Positions 17,576-27,683 are shown, counted from the stretch's first letter. The stretch is 64,000 nt of DNA from Sphingomonas baiyangensis (GCF_005144715.1 NZ_SWKR01000001.1:186001-250000), one strand, 5' to 3'. Numbers and translations are program-made. The notes: a model not told the origin generated them from the letters alone.

Positions 17576-20167
17576 CTACGCCCCCAGAATCTGCGCGATC
17601 ACCCGCCGCATGTTGATCGCTGTATAGGGCTTCTGGAGCACCGGCACGCCTTCCAGCGCCGGCGGCAGCTGCAACTGCTCGCCATAGCCCGTAGCAAACA
17701 TGAACGGCACGCCGCGCGCCTGCAACGCATCGGCGAGCGGCAGGCTCGTCTCGCTGCCCAGATTGACGTCGAGCACCGCCACCACGAACTCCTCGCGCTC
17801 GATCTCGGCGAGCGCATGGCTGACGGTGCTCGCCGTCACCACGCGCGCGGCACCCAGTGCCGAGAGGATATCCTCGGCATCCATCGCGATGATGAGGCTG
17901 TCCTCCACAAGCAACGCGGCGCCCGCGATCGGCCGGTCCTCCTTGGGAACCGCGGCGCTGTCGCGCGGATCGGGCACCAGCGCCGGCGCGTCGGGTGCGG
18001 GATGCGCGTCGTCGATCACGATGTGGCGCGCCGGTACGCACAGATCGACTTCGAGCCCCGCGAGCGCATAGCGTATGTCGGCACGGCCGCCCAGATCGTA
18101 AGGCACCGACCGCTGGATGATCGTGGTGCCGAAGCCCTGCCGTGTCGGCGGCTGCACCGGCGGCCCGCCGCGCTCGCGCCAGCATATGTCGAGAACGCCC
18201 TCGGCATCGACCCGCCAGTCGACGCGCACCGTGCCGCTATCGGCCAGCGCACCATATTTGGCCGAATTGGTCATCAGCTCGTGCAGCACCAGCGCCAGCG
18301 TGCTGAACGCCTGCGGCCTGAGCAGCACCGGATCGCCCGCCAGCTCCAGCCGCGAAGCGCGCCCGCCCAGATACGCCGCCGCCTCGGTCTCGATCAGCCG
18401 CCGGAGCGGTGCCGGCGACCAATTGTCCTGCGTGATCTGGTCGTGCGCGCGCGCCAGCGCCTCGATCCGCCCTTCGAGCATCCGCACATAAGCGGCGGCA
18501 TCGGCGGCGGGGTCGCGCGACTGGCGCACCAGTCCGCGGATCAGCGCCAGGATGTTGCGCACGCGGTGATTGAGCTCGGCGATGAGCAGTTCCTGTCGCT
18601 CGGAAGCGCGCCGCCGCTCCTCCTGCGCGCTGTCGGACAGGCGCAGCACCACCTCGATCAGCGAGGCGCGCAGCATCTCGGCCACCCGCAATTCGGGATC
18701 GATGAACGGCTCGGACCGCCCACGCACTTCCTCGCGCCATGCATCGAAGCTCTTGCGCGGGCTGAGGCGACTGCCGTGCACGCCGTAATGCGCGGGCTTG
18801 TAGGGGTCGCCGCCCCAATTGACGCTGCGGATGCGCTCCTGGCGGAACAGCATCACATAGTCGCGCGGGCTGCGCGAGATGGGGATGGCGAGCATCCCCG
18901 CGGCACGATCGGCATAGTCGGCCGCCGCCGGCAGCAATGCCGAGAGATGGTCGGTCGCGTAGATGCGCCCACCCGTCATCGCGTTGAGCCGCCGCACGAT
19001 ATCGGGGATGGCGGCGGGCGGCGGCGTCTCGCCCGACAGCGCCATGCGCCCGTCGAGCCAGATCGCGATACCGTCGCACGGCACCGTCGATCGCAGCATC
19101 TCGCCCAGGAACTCGGGATTGTCGAGCAGCTCGGCGTCGCCGGCGATCGCCGCTAGCAGCCGGTCCGAGGCGGCACGCGCCGCGGTCTCGTAGCTCGCCA
19201 TCGCCTTGCGCTCGCGGCTTTCGAGCTTGAAGGCGAACATCTGGCCGAACAGCTCGGCAATCGAGCGGCGCTCGAAGCTTGGGCGGCGCGGCGCATAATG
19301 GTGGCATGCGAACAGTCCCCACAGCCGCCCCTCGACGATGATCGAGATCGACAGCGACGCCGACACGCCCATGTTCTTGAGATATTCGATATGGATCGGC
19401 GAGACCGATCGCAGCACCGACAGCGAGAGGTCGAGCGGCTGGCCGCGCTCGTCGCGCTGCGGCACGATCGCCACGGGCTCGTCGTCGACATCGGCGATGA
19501 TGCGAAACGGCGTGCGGATATACAGCTCGCGCGCTTGCTGCGGAATGTCGCTCGCGGGATAGCGCAGGTCGAAGAAGCTGCCGATGCCGCCGCGCACCGC
19601 CTCGCCCACCACGGTGCCCGATCCGTCCTGATCGAAGCGATACACCATCACGCGGTCGAAGCCGGTGAGCGCGCGCACCTGTCGCGCGCCCTCGCGGTAG
19701 AAGGCCGGCAGGTCGCCCGCCATGTCGAGCCGCGCGATCATCGCGCGGATCGTGCTTGCGGTGTCGGACGTCGGCTCCAGCGCGCTCGCCTCGGCCTCGA
19801 GCACCACGGTATCGCCCACCATGTGCATCGCGAAGTCGAAGGCGCGCTGCCCCGCCGTATCGATCGGCAGGCCGAACACGCGTTCCACCGCATCGGCGCC
19901 GCGCAGCAGCGTCAGCCGGTTGCGCAGCGTATGGATCGCCTCCTCGCTGAAATAGTCAGACACATGCGTGCCGAGCATCGCCTCGGCGATCACGCCGAGC
20001 ATGTCGCCGACATTCTCCGAAGCGCGCCGCACGATCCAGTCGGGGGAGAGCGCCAGCAGGAAGCCGAAGGGCTGAATCGCGCCGAGCTGGTGGATGGGCT
20101 CGCGATCGCAATTGGTCAGATCGACCGGATAGTCGGGTTGGTGCACGCCTACGCTTTCGTCAGCCAA
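17576..20167 (-). CDS. bphP: Bacteriophytochrome-HWE histidine kinase-receiver fusion
   Basis: 863 residues. PAS domain with the biliverdin-attaching Cys20; GAF domain (about 150-310) with the chromophore motif SDIPQ at 206-210; PHY domain (about 325-510) with the tongue motif PRKSF at 470-474. An HWE-type kinase follows (ELNHRVRN with phospho-acceptor His534, HELMTNSAKYG from 629, W-x-E at 663-665). The C-terminal receiver (about 750-863) has acidic residues 755-756, phospho-acceptor Asp800 and Lys846. It senses red/far-red light. The start overlaps the end of bphO by 19 bases. No output regulator is adjacent, so the receiver may be a phosphate sink or self-regulatory. Confidence 0.95.
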   Translation of the reverse strand: MADESVGVHQPDYPVDLTNCDREPIHQLGAIQPFGFLLALSPDWIVRRASENVGDMLGVIAEAMLGTHVSDYFSEEAIHTLRNRLTLLRGADAVERVFGLPIDTAGQRAFDFAMHMVGDTVVLEAEASALEPTSDTASTIRAMIARLDMAGDLPAFYREGARQVRALTGFDRVMVYRFDQDGSGTVVGEAVRGGIGSFFDLRYPASDIPQQARELYIRTPFRIIADVDDEPVAIVPQRDERGQPLDLSLSVLRSVSPIHIEYLKNMGVSASLSISIIVEGRLWGLFACHHYAPRRPSFERRSIAELFGQMFAFKLESRERKAMASYETAARAASDRLLAAIAGDAELLDNPEFLGEMLRSTVPCDGIAIWLDGRMALSGETPPPAAIPDIVRRLNAMTGGRIYATDHLSALLPAAADYADRAAGMLAIPISRSPRDYVMLFRQERIRSVNWGGDPYKPAHYGVHGSRLSPRKSFDAWREEVRGRSEPFIDPELRVAEMLRASLIEVVLRLSDSAQEERRRASERQELLIAELNHRVRNILALIRGLVRQSRDPAADAAAYVRMLEGRIEALARAHDQITQDNWSPAPLRRLIETEAAAYLGGRASRLELAGDPVLLRPQAFSTLALVLHELMTNSAKYGALADSGTVRVDWRVDAEGVLDICWRERGGPPVQPPTRQGFGTTIIQRSVPYDLGGRADIRYALAGLEVDLCVPARHIVIDDAHPAPDAPALVPDPRDSAAVPKEDRPIAGAALLVEDSLIIAMDAEDILSALGAARVVTASTVSHALAEIEREEFVVAVLDVNLGSETSLPLADALQARGVPFMFATGYGEQLQLPPALEGVPVLQKPYTAINMRRVIAQILGA

Positions 20168-20694
20168 GCGCGCCCACGATACTCGAACACGCCAAAGATT
20201 TCGCGCGCCGCCACGATTGCAACGTCTTGCGACGCCGGTTGGTACAGGATCGTATCGAGCTTTGCCAGCAATTTGGACCAGTTTCCCGCAGGTTGATCCG
20301 CATCAAGAAAATCGAGTGGCGCGCCTTCGGGCACCAGCCGGCGCAGATGCCGTGCACCATGGCGAGAGCCTTCGAGCACATAGAGCGCGGCGGCGATCCG
20401 CGCCTCGCCCGCCACCATCGCGCCGTCGATCGGCACGGGGTCTATCGCGATGCCGAGTGCGCGAGCATCGGCCGCCAGCAGATGGCCGCGCCGCCGCTCA
20501 GGCCAGTCGGGCAGTACGTCGCCGGCGCCGGCAGCGTCGAGCGCATCCTCGATTCCCAGCATCGCCTCGGCCTGCGCGCCGATGAAGCGGCGATAGCCGT
20601 CGGGATCGCGCAGGTCGAAGCCCATGAACAGGGCATCGAGCCGCTCGTGCGCGTCGCGCGTCGCGTCGCGCAGCAGGCGGTGCGCTTCCCTCAA
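20149..20694 (-). CDS. bphO: Biliverdin-producing heme oxygenase BphO
   Basis: 181 residues. Cleaves heme to biliverdin, the chromophore of the phytochrome encoded next. The opening RLLRDATRDAHERLDALF carries the expected proximal heme ligand His16. No ATG or GTG lies between the purB stop and this region in frame, so the start is taken as the TTG at 20694, whose bases overlap the purB TGA (TTGA). A GCGAGGGCGG ribosome site precedes it inside purB. The C-terminus overlaps bphP by 19 bases. Confidence 0.85.
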   Translation of the reverse strand: MREAHRLLRDATRDAHERLDALFMGFDLRDPDGYRRFIGAQAEAMLGIEDALDAAGAGDVLPDWPERRRGHLLAADARALGIAIDPVPIDGAMVAGEARIAAALYVLEGSRHGARHLRRLVPEGAPLDFLDADQPAGNWSKLLAKLDTILYQPASQDVAIVAAREIFGVFEYRGRAWLTKA

Positions 20695-22013
20695 CCGCCG
20701 CCCTCGCCGAACACGCGCGCGAAGATCGTGTCGACATGCTTGAAATGATAATCGAGGTCGAAGCGCGCCTCGATCTCTTCGGGCGCGAGCGCGGCGGCAA
20801 CTTCGGCATCGTCCTTGAGCAACTGCATCAGCGACAGCTGCCCGTCCGATTCCCACACTTTCATCGCGTTGCGCTGGACCAGCCGGTAGGCGTCCTCGCG
20901 GCTGACGCCCGCCTGCGTCAGTGCCAGCAGCACGCGCTGCGAATGCACCAGCCCGCCCATGCGATCGAGGTTGCGCTGCATCCGCTCGGGATAGACCAGC
21001 AGCTTGTCGATCACGCCCGTCAGCCGCGCCAGCGCGAAATCGAGTGTGATCGTCGCATCGGGTCCGATATAGCGCTCGACCGAGCTGTGGCTGATGTCGC
21101 GCTCGTGCCACAGCGCCACATTCTCGAGCGCGGGCGTGACATAGCCGCGTACCATGCGGGCAAGGCCGGTCAGATTCTCGGTCAGCACCGGATTGCGCTT
21201 GTGCGGCATCGCCGACGAGCCCTTCTGGCCGGGAGCGAAATATTCCTCGGCCTCGAGCACTTCGGTACGCTGGAGGTGACGCACTTCGGTCGCCAGCCGC
21301 TCGATCGATCCGGCGATGACGCCCAGCGTCGCGAAGAACATCGCATGGCGATCGCGCGGGATCACCTGCGTCGAAACGGGCTCGACGGTGAGGCCCATCT
21401 TCTCGGCGACATGCGCCTCGACCGCGGGGTCGATATTGGCGAAAGTTCCCACTGCGCCCGAAATGGCACAGGTGGCGATATCGGCGCGCGCCGCCACCAG
21501 CCGCGCGCGGTTGCGGTCGAACTCGGCATAGGCCTGCGCCAGCTTGAGGCCGAAGGTGACGGGTTCGGCATGGATGCCGTGGCTTCGCCCGATCGTCGGC
21601 GTCAGCTTGTGCTCGAACGCGCGGCGCCTGAGCACCGCCAGCAGCTCGTCGAGGTCGGCGATCAGGATGTCGGCGGCGCGTGCCAGCTGCACCGCCAGGC
21701 AGGTATCGAGCACGTCCGAGCTCGTCATGCCCTGATGCAGGAAGCGCGCGGCATCGCCGGTGCGCTCGGAGACATGCGTCAGAAAGGCGATGACGTCGTG
21801 CTTGGTCTCGCGCTCGATCGCGTCGATCCGCTCGACATCGAAGGGCGGCGCGTTGCGATCGGCTTCCCAGATCGCCGCGGCGGCTTCGCGCGGCACCACC
21901 CCGAGTTCGGCAAGCGCATCGGTCGCATGTGCCTCGATCTCGAACCAGATGCGAAAACGGGCCTCGGGCGTCCACAGCTCGGTCATCGCCGGACGGGCAT
22001 AGCGCGGGATCAA
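20691..22013 (-). CDS. purB: Adenylosuccinate lyase
   Basis: 440 residues. Acts twice in purine synthesis (SAICAR and adenylosuccinate cleavage). It has TSSDVLDTCLA, the His region GRSHGIHAEPVTFG and the fumarase/lyase signature GSSAMPHKRNP. The start is read as TTG 22013 because GAAAGGA lies at the right distance and translation opens IPRYARPAMTELW as in other PurB proteins; ATG 21989 would lose those residues. It leads the purB-bphO-bphP unit. Confidence 0.95.
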   Translation of the reverse strand: MIPRYARPAMTELWTPEARFRIWFEIEAHATDALAELGVVPREAAAAIWEADRNAPPFDVERIDAIERETKHDVIAFLTHVSERTGDAARFLHQGMTSSDVLDTCLAVQLARAADILIADLDELLAVLRRRAFEHKLTPTIGRSHGIHAEPVTFGLKLAQAYAEFDRNRARLVAARADIATCAISGAVGTFANIDPAVEAHVAEKMGLTVEPVSTQVIPRDRHAMFFATLGVIAGSIERLATEVRHLQRTEVLEAEEYFAPGQKGSSAMPHKRNPVLTENLTGLARMVRGYVTPALENVALWHERDISHSSVERYIGPDATITLDFALARLTGVIDKLLVYPERMQRNLDRMGGLVHSQRVLLALTQAGVSREDAYRLVQRNAMKVWESDGQLSLMQLLKDDAEVAAALAPEEIEARFDLDYHFKHVDTIFARVFGEGGG

Positions 22014-22221
22014 AGCGTGTCCTTTCGTCTCTCGATGCGCACTTCGTCGCATCCACGCCACAGAATTGCGATGAGGCGCTCGCTAGCAAGGACTAGACGA
22101 AGCGACAATCATTTTCGGTTCTGGAACATGAATGCGGGCATACCCATTTAGATATTCGAAGTTCATGACGGTATGTCGAATCGTTAGCGCGATATACTGC
22201 TCGCATACAGGAGGAAGAACA

Positions 22222-22671
22222 ATGCTCAAGTCCGTTCTACTCGCCAGTGCCATGCTCGTTTCGGCTCCTGCACTTGCGCAGGACATGCCGCAATCGACGC
22301 CTGCCGATCCGGCTCCGGCGCAGACGATGCCTGCAACACCCGATACTGCGGCACCTTCGAGCAAAACCGACGCGACCGTCGCCGACTCGACCGCGACCAC
22401 GCAGCCCGCACCGGCCAGCCCCGCGCAGATCGCCGAAGTCGTCGATGCCGAGTTCCCGACATACGACAAGGACGCCGATGGCGAGATCACCGAGGCCGAG
22501 TTCGGCCAGTGGATGGTAGCGCTGCGCAGCGCCACCGATCCGGCAACCGACGCGCAGAGCGCCGAGGTCCAGACTTGGGTGGGCCAGGCATTCGCGTCGG
22601 CCGACACCGATCAGTCTGAAAAGGTATCGAAGGCCGAGCTCACGACCTTCCTGTCGCAGGGCGCCTCGTAA
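22222..22671 (+). CDS. Secreted EF-hand calcium-binding protein
   Basis: 149 residues. A signal peptide ends at ALAQD. A Pro/Ala/Thr-rich linker (about 24-68) leads to two EF-hands: DKDADGEITEAEF matches the full 12-residue loop, and DTDQSEKVSKAEL is a weaker second loop. GGAGGAA precedes ATG 22222, and a TATACT at 22193-22198 could be a -10 box. It is a periplasmic or surface protein of unknown role, divergent from purB. Confidence 0.88.
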   Translation: MLKSVLLASAMLVSAPALAQDMPQSTPADPAPAQTMPATPDTAAPSSKTDATVADSTATTQPAPASPAQIAEVVDAEFPTYDKDADGEITEAEFGQWMVALRSATDPATDAQSAEVQTWVGQAFASADTDQSEKVSKAELTTFLSQGAS

Positions 22672-22694
22672 CCTCTCGGATACTTGCTGAAAAT

Positions 22695-22726
22695 CGCCGC
22701 CGGGTGCCCCGCATCCGGCGGCGTTT
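22695..22726. terminator. Bidirectional terminator between EF-hand gene and guaA
   Basis: CGCCGCCGG (22695-22703) pairs with CCGGCGGCG (22715-22723), flanked by AAAAT before and TTT after, so it can work for both converging genes. Confidence 0.75.
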
Positions 22727-22737
22727 CCATGCGCGCG

Positions 22738-24294
22738 TCATTCCCACTCGATCGTGCCCGGCGGCTTGCTCGTATAGTCGTATACCACGCGATTGATGCC
22801 GCGTACTTCGTTGACGATGCGTGTCGCGACGCGCGGCAGGAAATCGCCGGGGAAGCCGAACACCTCGGCAGTCATGCCATCGGTCGAGGTGACGGCGCGC
22901 AGCGCAAGCACGCTGTCATAGGTACGCCCGTCGCCCATCACGCCGACAGTGCGGACCGGCAGCAGCACCGCAAAGGCCTGCCAGATCGCATCGTACAGCC
23001 CGGCATTGCGGATTTCCTCGAGATAGATCGCATCGGCCTTGCGCAATATGTCGCACCGCTCGCGCGTGACCTCGCCGGGAATGCGGATGGCAAGGCCGGG
23101 GCCGGGAAACGGGTGCCGGCCGACGAAAATCTCGGGCAGCCCCAGCTCGCGGCCCAGCTCACGCACCTCGTCCTTGAACAGCTCGCGCAACGGCTCGACG
23201 AGCTTCATGTCCATGCGCTCGGGAAGCCCGCCGACATTGTGGTGGCTCTTGATCGTCACCGAAGGGCCGCCGGTGAAGCTCACGCTCTCGATCACGTCGG
23301 GATAGAGCGTGCCCTGTGCCAGGAACTCGGCGCCGCCGATCTTGCGCGCCTCGTCCTCGAACACGTCGATGAAGGTCTTGCCGATGAACTTGCGCTTGGC
23401 CTCGGGATCGGTGACGCCGGCCAGGCCATTGAGGAACAGCGTCTCGGCATTCACATGCACCAGCGGAATGTTGTAGTGGCCGCGAAATAGACTGACGACC
23501 TGATCGGCCTCGCCGCTGCGCATCAGGCCATGATCGACGAACACGCAGGTCAGCTGCTCGCCGATCGCCTCGTGGATCAGCACCGCTGCTACCGCCGAAT
23601 CGACCCCGCCCGACAGCCCGCAGATCACGCGCCCCTGCCCCACCTGCGCGCGGATCTCGGCGATCTTCGCGGCGCGGAATTCGGCCATCGACCAGTCGCC
23701 CGGCGCGCCGCAGACATGGCGCACAAAATTGGCGAGCAGCCGTGCACCGTCGGGCGTGTGGACGACCTCGGGGTGGAACTGCATCGCGTAGTAACGCCGC
23801 GCATCGTCGGCGATGACGGCGAAGGGCGCGCCGGGGCTGGCCGCGACGGGGCGGAACCCGGGCGCCAGCTCGGTCACCTTGTCGCCATGGCTCATCCAGA
23901 CCTGATGCGTCTCGCCTTCGGACCACATGCCGTCGAACAGCGCGCACCCGTCGCCGATGGTAATGAACGCGCGCCCGAACTCGCCGCTGTCACCGCCCTG
24001 CACCTGCCCGCCCAGCTGATGCATCATCACCTGCTGGCCGTAGCAGATGCCAAGGATCGGCAGCCCCGAATCGAAGATCGCCTGCGGCACGCGCGGGCTG
24101 GCATCGTCGAGCACCGATGCCGGGCTGCCCGACAGGATGATGCCGGCGGGTCGCATCCGCTCGAACGCTTCCTCGGCCGTGGTGAACGGCGCGATCTCGC
24201 TGTAGACGCCCGCCTCGCGCACGCGCCGCGCGATGAGCTGCGTAACCTGGCTGCCGAAATCGACGATGAGGATGGACTGGCTGGGCGTCTGCAT
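22738..24294 (-). CDS. guaA: GMP synthase (glutamine-hydrolysing)
   Basis: 518 residues. An N-terminal class I glutamine amidotransferase holds the nucleophile Cys in [10 protein letters not shown] and the catalytic His/Glu in FHPEVVHT. The ATP pyrophosphatase domain carries the P-loop [10 protein letters not shown], and the C-terminal dimerisation domain ends in PPGTIEWE. Converts XMP to GMP. The small DUF2283 gene ends 38 bases upstream in the same direction, so it may be read from the prolyl oligopeptidase promoter. Confidence 0.98.
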   Translation of the reverse strand: MQTPSQSILIVDFGSQVTQLIARRVREAGVYSEIAPFTTAEEAFERMRPAGIILSGSPASVLDDASPRVPQAIFDSGLPILGICYGQQVMMHQLGGQVQGGDSGEFGRAFITIGDGCALFDGMWSEGETHQVWMSHGDKVTELAPGFRPVAASPGAPFAVIADDARRYYAMQFHPEVVHTPDGARLLANFVRHVCGAPGDWSMAEFRAAKIAEIRAQVGQGRVICGLSGGVDSAVAAVLIHEAIGEQLTCVFVDHGLMRSGEADQVVSLFRGHYNIPLVHVNAETLFLNGLAGVTDPEAKRKFIGKTFIDVFEDEARKIGGAEFLAQGTLYPDVIESVSFTGGPSVTIKSHHNVGGLPERMDMKLVEPLRELFKDEVRELGRELGLPEIFVGRHPFPGPGLAIRIPGEVTRERCDILRKADAIYLEEIRNAGLYDAIWQAFAVLLPVRTVGVMGDGRTYDSVLALRAVTSTDGMTAEVFGFPGDFLPRVATRIVNEVRGINRVVYDYTSKPPGTIEWE

Positions 24295-24332
24295 GGCGCC
24301 CGCATAGCGGCACCCGCGAATGGGGGGAAGGG

Positions 24333-24545
24333 TTAGGCCGCCTTGAGCGATGTGAGCGGCACGCCGACTGCCTCGAGCGTGGAAAGATCGAACCGGCTTG
24401 CGCCATCAATGTCGATGCCGACGAGGCGGCCGTCGGAGTCGATATCGGCGATCACGCCCTCGACGATCTCACGCGTATCGACGCCGGGCGCATCGGTAAG
24501 CTCGATATAGAGGCTGTCGGTCTCGGCGTAGTAGTGGAGCTTCAC
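24333..24545 (-). CDS. DUF2283 family protein
   Basis: 70 residues, opening [18 protein letters not shown] and continuing [20 protein letters not shown], the DUF2283 signature. Family members are small and often sit beside another small gene, which has led to suggestions of a toxin-antitoxin role; this is unproven. Here the partner immediately upstream overlaps it by four bases. Confidence 0.85.
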   Translation of the reverse strand: MKLHYYAETDSLYIELTDAPGVDTREIVEGVIADIDSDGRLVGIDIDGASRFDLSTLEAVGVPLTSLKAA

Positions 24546-24784
24546 GATGGAAAATCCCGGTAGTTGCGGTCGAGGAAGGCGTTGTGAATCGTCTCCCCAT
24601 CCTCAAGAAGCACCACCCTTAGCACACGGCCCTCGCTTTCACCCTCCAATATAACTCTTGTCCAGCAGCGCACTCGACCATCGGGCTGAACCTCGCGCCG
24701 CAACGGACGGTCCCGCGCGGCCGCGCACCATTCAAGCCGCAGATATGGGCGCCGTACCCGTACCTGCTCGTCGAAATAGCGCAT
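24542..24784 (-). CDS. Small protein paired with DUF2283, possible DUF4258-like
   Basis: 80 residues from ATG 24784, six bases after the prolyl oligopeptidase stop. The C-terminal half (VLRVVLLEDGETIHNAFLDRNYR) resembles small proteins often found beside DUF2283; the N-terminal half is rich in Arg and aromatic residues (RVRRPYLRLEW). Its stop overlaps the DUF2283 start, a layout typical of coupled two-gene modules. A DUF4258-like or toxin role is a guess. Confidence 0.7.
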   Translation of the reverse strand: MRYFDEQVRVRRPYLRLEWCAAARDRPLRREVQPDGRVRCWTRVILEGESEGRVLRVVLLEDGETIHNAFLDRNYRDFPS

Positions 24785-24789
24785 TGTCT

Positions 24790-26940
24790 TCACCGTGCCG
24801 GCTTCACCTCCAGCCCCGTCCACTTCGCCGCGAAGGCATAGAGATCGGCGGTTTCCTCGATGATCTTGTCGGTCGGCTTGCCGCTGCCATGGCCGGCGCG
24901 CGTCTCGATGCGTACCAGATGCGGCTTCGGCCCCAAATCCTTCGATTGCAGCATCGCCGCATATTTGAAGGTGTGGCCGGGCACCACGCGATCGTCGGTA
25001 TCGGCCGTCGTCGCGAGGATCGCGGGATATGCCTTGCCTTCGCTCACATTGTGATAGGGCGAATAGGCAAAGAGCGTCTTGAAATGCTCTTCCTCGGCCG
25101 GAACACCATAATCATAGGTCCAGTAGCGTCCCGCGGTAAACTGGTCGAAGCGCAGCATGTCCATCACGCCGACGGCGGGGAGCGCCGCGGCGAACAGATC
25201 GGGCCGTTGATTGACCACCGCGCCCACCAGCAGGCCGCCATTCGATCCGCCCTGGATCGCCAGCCCGTCCTTCCTGGTGATGCCCTGAGCGATCAGATAC
25301 TCGCCCGCGGCGATGAAGTCGTCGAACACATTCTGCTTGTTCTGGCGGCGGCCGGCATCGTGCCACGCCTTGCCATATTCGCCGCCGCCGCGGATGTTCG
25401 CCACCGCCAGCACGCCACCCTGCTCGATCCACGCGATGCGCGACGAGGAAAAGGCGGGAAGCTGCGAGATGTTGAAGCCGCCATAGGCATAGAGCATCGT
25501 TGGCGCGGGGCCAGTCACGTCCTTGCGGCGTACCACGAACATCGGCACGCGCGTGCCGTCTTTCGAGGCGAAGAAGCGCTGCTCGACCGCGATCGTCGCA
25601 GGATCGAACGCGACCTTGGGTTGCTCCCAGATCTCGGCGCGGTTGGCAGCGACGTCGTAACGATAGATGGTCGTCGGCACATTGTAGCTGGTGAAGACGA
25701 AGAACGTCTCGTTATCGTCCTGATCGCCGCCGAAGCCAACTACCGTGCCGATGCCCGGCAGCGTCACCTTGCCATCGGGCTTGCCGTCGAGCGTGAAGCG
25801 ACGAACCTCGGACTTCGCGTCGACCATATAGCTGGCGATCAGCTTGCCGCCGACGATCGACGCGCCTTCGAGCACTGCGTCGTCCTGCGCGACCAGCTCG
25901 CGCACGCTCGGCTGCGCCTCGGCGAGATCGAGCGTCACGATGCGGCTGCGCGGCGCATCCTTGTCAGTCATAAGGTACAGCCGCGTGCCGACATTGCCCA
26001 CCACGTTCCACGCGGCATCGAGCTTGTCGAACAGCACGCGCGGCTTGGCATCACCCTGGAGATCGACGATCGCCAGATTGTTCGAGGTGCCGCCCGGTGC
26101 GCTCGTCAGCACGATGTAGCGGCCATCGTCGGTAACGCCCGCACCGTTCAGATATTTGGGCTGGTCAGGCGTCGAGAAGATCAGCCGGTCGGCCGATTGT
26201 GGCGTACCGAGCTTGTGGAAATACACCATGTGATTGTCGGCGCCCGCCTGGAAGGCGGTGCCTTCGCGCGGCTCGGGGAAGCGCGCATAATAGAAGCCCG
26301 ATCCGTCCTTCGCCCAGTCGATGCCGGTGAACTTGGCCCAGCTGATTTCATCCGCCAGCGCCTTGCCCGTCGACACGTCGAGCACGCGGATCGTCCGCCA
26401 GTCGCTGCCGCCATCCTGCACGCCATAGGCGAGCAGCTTGCCATCGTCCGACGGCGCCCATTGGCCAAGCGCGGTCGCGCCGTCCTTCGACCAGCCATTG
26501 GGATCGATCAGCACGCGCCCCTGGCCCTTCAGGCTGTCGCGTACGTAGAGCACTGCCTGGTTCTGGAGGCCGCTATTGTAGCTGTAGAAATAGCGCCCGC
26601 CCTTTTCATAGGGCACGCCGAAGCGGCCATAATCGAACAGCTCGGTCAGCCGCGCCTTGAACAGGTCACGACCCGGCAACGTATCGAGATAGGCGTCGGT
26701 CACCTCGTTCTGCGCGGCGACCCAAGCGGCCACTTTGGGATCGTTGCGGACGTCGTTCTCGAGCCAGCGATAGGGATCGGCGACGCGCACGCCGAATTGC
26801 TCGTCCACGACATTGCCGCGCTCGGTTTCGGGATAGGTGATGGGTGCGGGCATCGAGGCGGCGGTTTCCCTGGTCTGGGGCGCAGCGGCTAGCGGCGCGG
26901 CGAAAAGAAGCGGCAGCAGGACGAGCGATGCACGACGCAT
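24790..26940 (-). CDS. Prolyl oligopeptidase family serine peptidase (S9A)
   Basis: 716 residues. A signal peptide ([20 protein letters not shown]) sends it to the periplasm. A seven-bladed propeller covers about 60-430. The C-terminal alpha/beta-hydrolase domain carries the catalytic Ser in [10 protein letters not shown], Asp in [12 protein letters not shown] and His in AGHGSGKP. It cleaves short proline-containing peptides. ATG 26940 is chosen because the signal peptide begins there; the frame stays open 48 bases further upstream into the rplQ terminator. Confidence 0.93.
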   Translation of the reverse strand: MRRASLVLLPLLFAAPLAAAPQTRETAASMPAPITYPETERGNVVDEQFGVRVADPYRWLENDVRNDPKVAAWVAAQNEVTDAYLDTLPGRDLFKARLTELFDYGRFGVPYEKGGRYFYSYNSGLQNQAVLYVRDSLKGQGRVLIDPNGWSKDGATALGQWAPSDDGKLLAYGVQDGGSDWRTIRVLDVSTGKALADEISWAKFTGIDWAKDGSGFYYARFPEPREGTAFQAGADNHMVYFHKLGTPQSADRLIFSTPDQPKYLNGAGVTDDGRYIVLTSAPGGTSNNLAIVDLQGDAKPRVLFDKLDAAWNVVGNVGTRLYLMTDKDAPRSRIVTLDLAEAQPSVRELVAQDDAVLEGASIVGGKLIASYMVDAKSEVRRFTLDGKPDGKVTLPGIGTVVGFGGDQDDNETFFVFTSYNVPTTIYRYDVAANRAEIWEQPKVAFDPATIAVEQRFFASKDGTRVPMFVVRRKDVTGPAPTMLYAYGGFNISQLPAFSSSRIAWIEQGGVLAVANIRGGGEYGKAWHDAGRRQNKQNVFDDFIAAGEYLIAQGITRKDGLAIQGGSNGGLLVGAVVNQRPDLFAAALPAVGVMDMLRFDQFTAGRYWTYDYGVPAEEEHFKTLFAYSPYHNVSEGKAYPAILATTADTDDRVVPGHTFKYAAMLQSKDLGPKPHLVRIETRAGHGSGKPTDKIIEETADLYAFAAKWTGLEVKPAR

Positions 26941-26964
26941 GGCGGGCAGTCTCCGATGAAACGA

Positions 26965-26996
26965 GAAAGGCCGCACCCTAACGGGCACGGCCTTTC
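26965..26996 (-). terminator. Terminator of the ribosomal block after rplQ
   Basis: GAAAGGCCG (26965-26973) pairs with CGGCCTTTC (26988-26996), with an inner CCC/GGG pair. The GAAA and TTTC ends make it work on either strand. It lies 28 bases past the rplQ stop and just before the peptidase gene. Confidence 0.75.
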
Positions 26997-27024
26997 GCGC
27001 AAGTCGGATCGGAAACGCCCGGAA

Positions 27025-27447
27025 TCAGGCCGCTTCGTCGAAATCCTCGTCGGTCATCACCGGGCCCGAATCCTGGCCCTTCGCACTGACATCGCGATCG
27101 ACGAACTCGATGATCGCCATCGGCGCAGCGTCCGACGCGCGCGGGCCGGCCTTGATGATGCGCGTGTAGCCGCCGTTACGATCGGCATAGCGCGCGGCAA
27201 GCACGTCGAACAGCTTCACCAGCTGCGCATCGTCGAGCAGGCGGGCATGCGCCAGACGACGGTTCGAAAGACCACCCTTCTTGGCAAGCGTCACCAGCTT
27301 CTCGACATAGGGGCGAAGCTCCTTGGCCTTGGCCACCGTCGTGGTGATCTGCTCGTGCTTGATGAGCGCGGCCGACATGTTGCGGAAAAGCGCGGCGCGA
27401 TGCGCCGAGGTACGCTGGAGCTTACGACCGCCATATTTGTGACGCAT
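27025..27447 (-). CDS. rplQ: 50S ribosomal protein L17
   Basis: 140 residues, opening [19 protein letters not shown]. The acidic C-terminal tail (about 120-140, [10 protein letters not shown]) is longer than in E. coli. It is separated from rpoA by 242 bases of hairpins, unlike the close rpoA-rplQ spacing in many bacteria. Confidence 0.97.
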   Translation of the reverse strand: MRHKYGGRKLQRTSAHRAALFRNMSAALIKHEQITTTVAKAKELRPYVEKLVTLAKKGGLSNRRLAHARLLDDAQLVKLFDVLAARYADRNGGYTRIIKAGPRASDAAPMAIIEFVDRDVSAKGQDSGPVMTDEDFDEAA

Positions 27448-27551
27448 GGGTATATCCTTTTCGTTCGTTCGGGGGCCGTGTCAGGTACCCCGGACCAGGT
27501 GGCCGTTGAAGGCCGCCACCATTCGCCTTTCCAATTCCTCCCTGAGCTTGC

Positions 27552-27591
27552 TCGGGGAGAGGGACCGCCCGCAAAGCGGGTGGTGGAGGGG
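27552..27591 (-). repeat. REP-like element, copy B
   Basis: Read on the plus strand: GGGGAGAGGGACCGC, CCGC-AAA-GCGG stem-loop, GGTGGAGGGG. The outer blocks match the element at 4966-5019 while the stem differs, as in REP families. It forms the last hairpin of the array between rpoA and rplQ. Confidence 0.55.
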
Positions 27592-27592
27592 T

Positions 27593-27683
27593 ACGGCGTG
27601 GCAAAGCCACGCCGTCGTCGGCCGGACCTTGCGGCCCGCCGGCCGGAGCTTCGCCGTCTCGGGAATAGCTTGCGCTATTCCCG
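27593..27683 (-). repeat. Tandem hairpin array after rpoA
   Basis: Three stem-loops in 91 bases: ACGGCGTGGC with loop AAA (27593-27615, perfect 10-base stem), CGGCCGG/CCGGCCG (27619-27645), and CGGGAATAGC with loop TTGC (27660-27683, perfect 10-base stem). The last ends six bases after the rpoA stop on the transcribed strand. No long T-run. Likely an attenuator, RNase-processing or 3'-end stabilising region. Confidence 0.7.
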
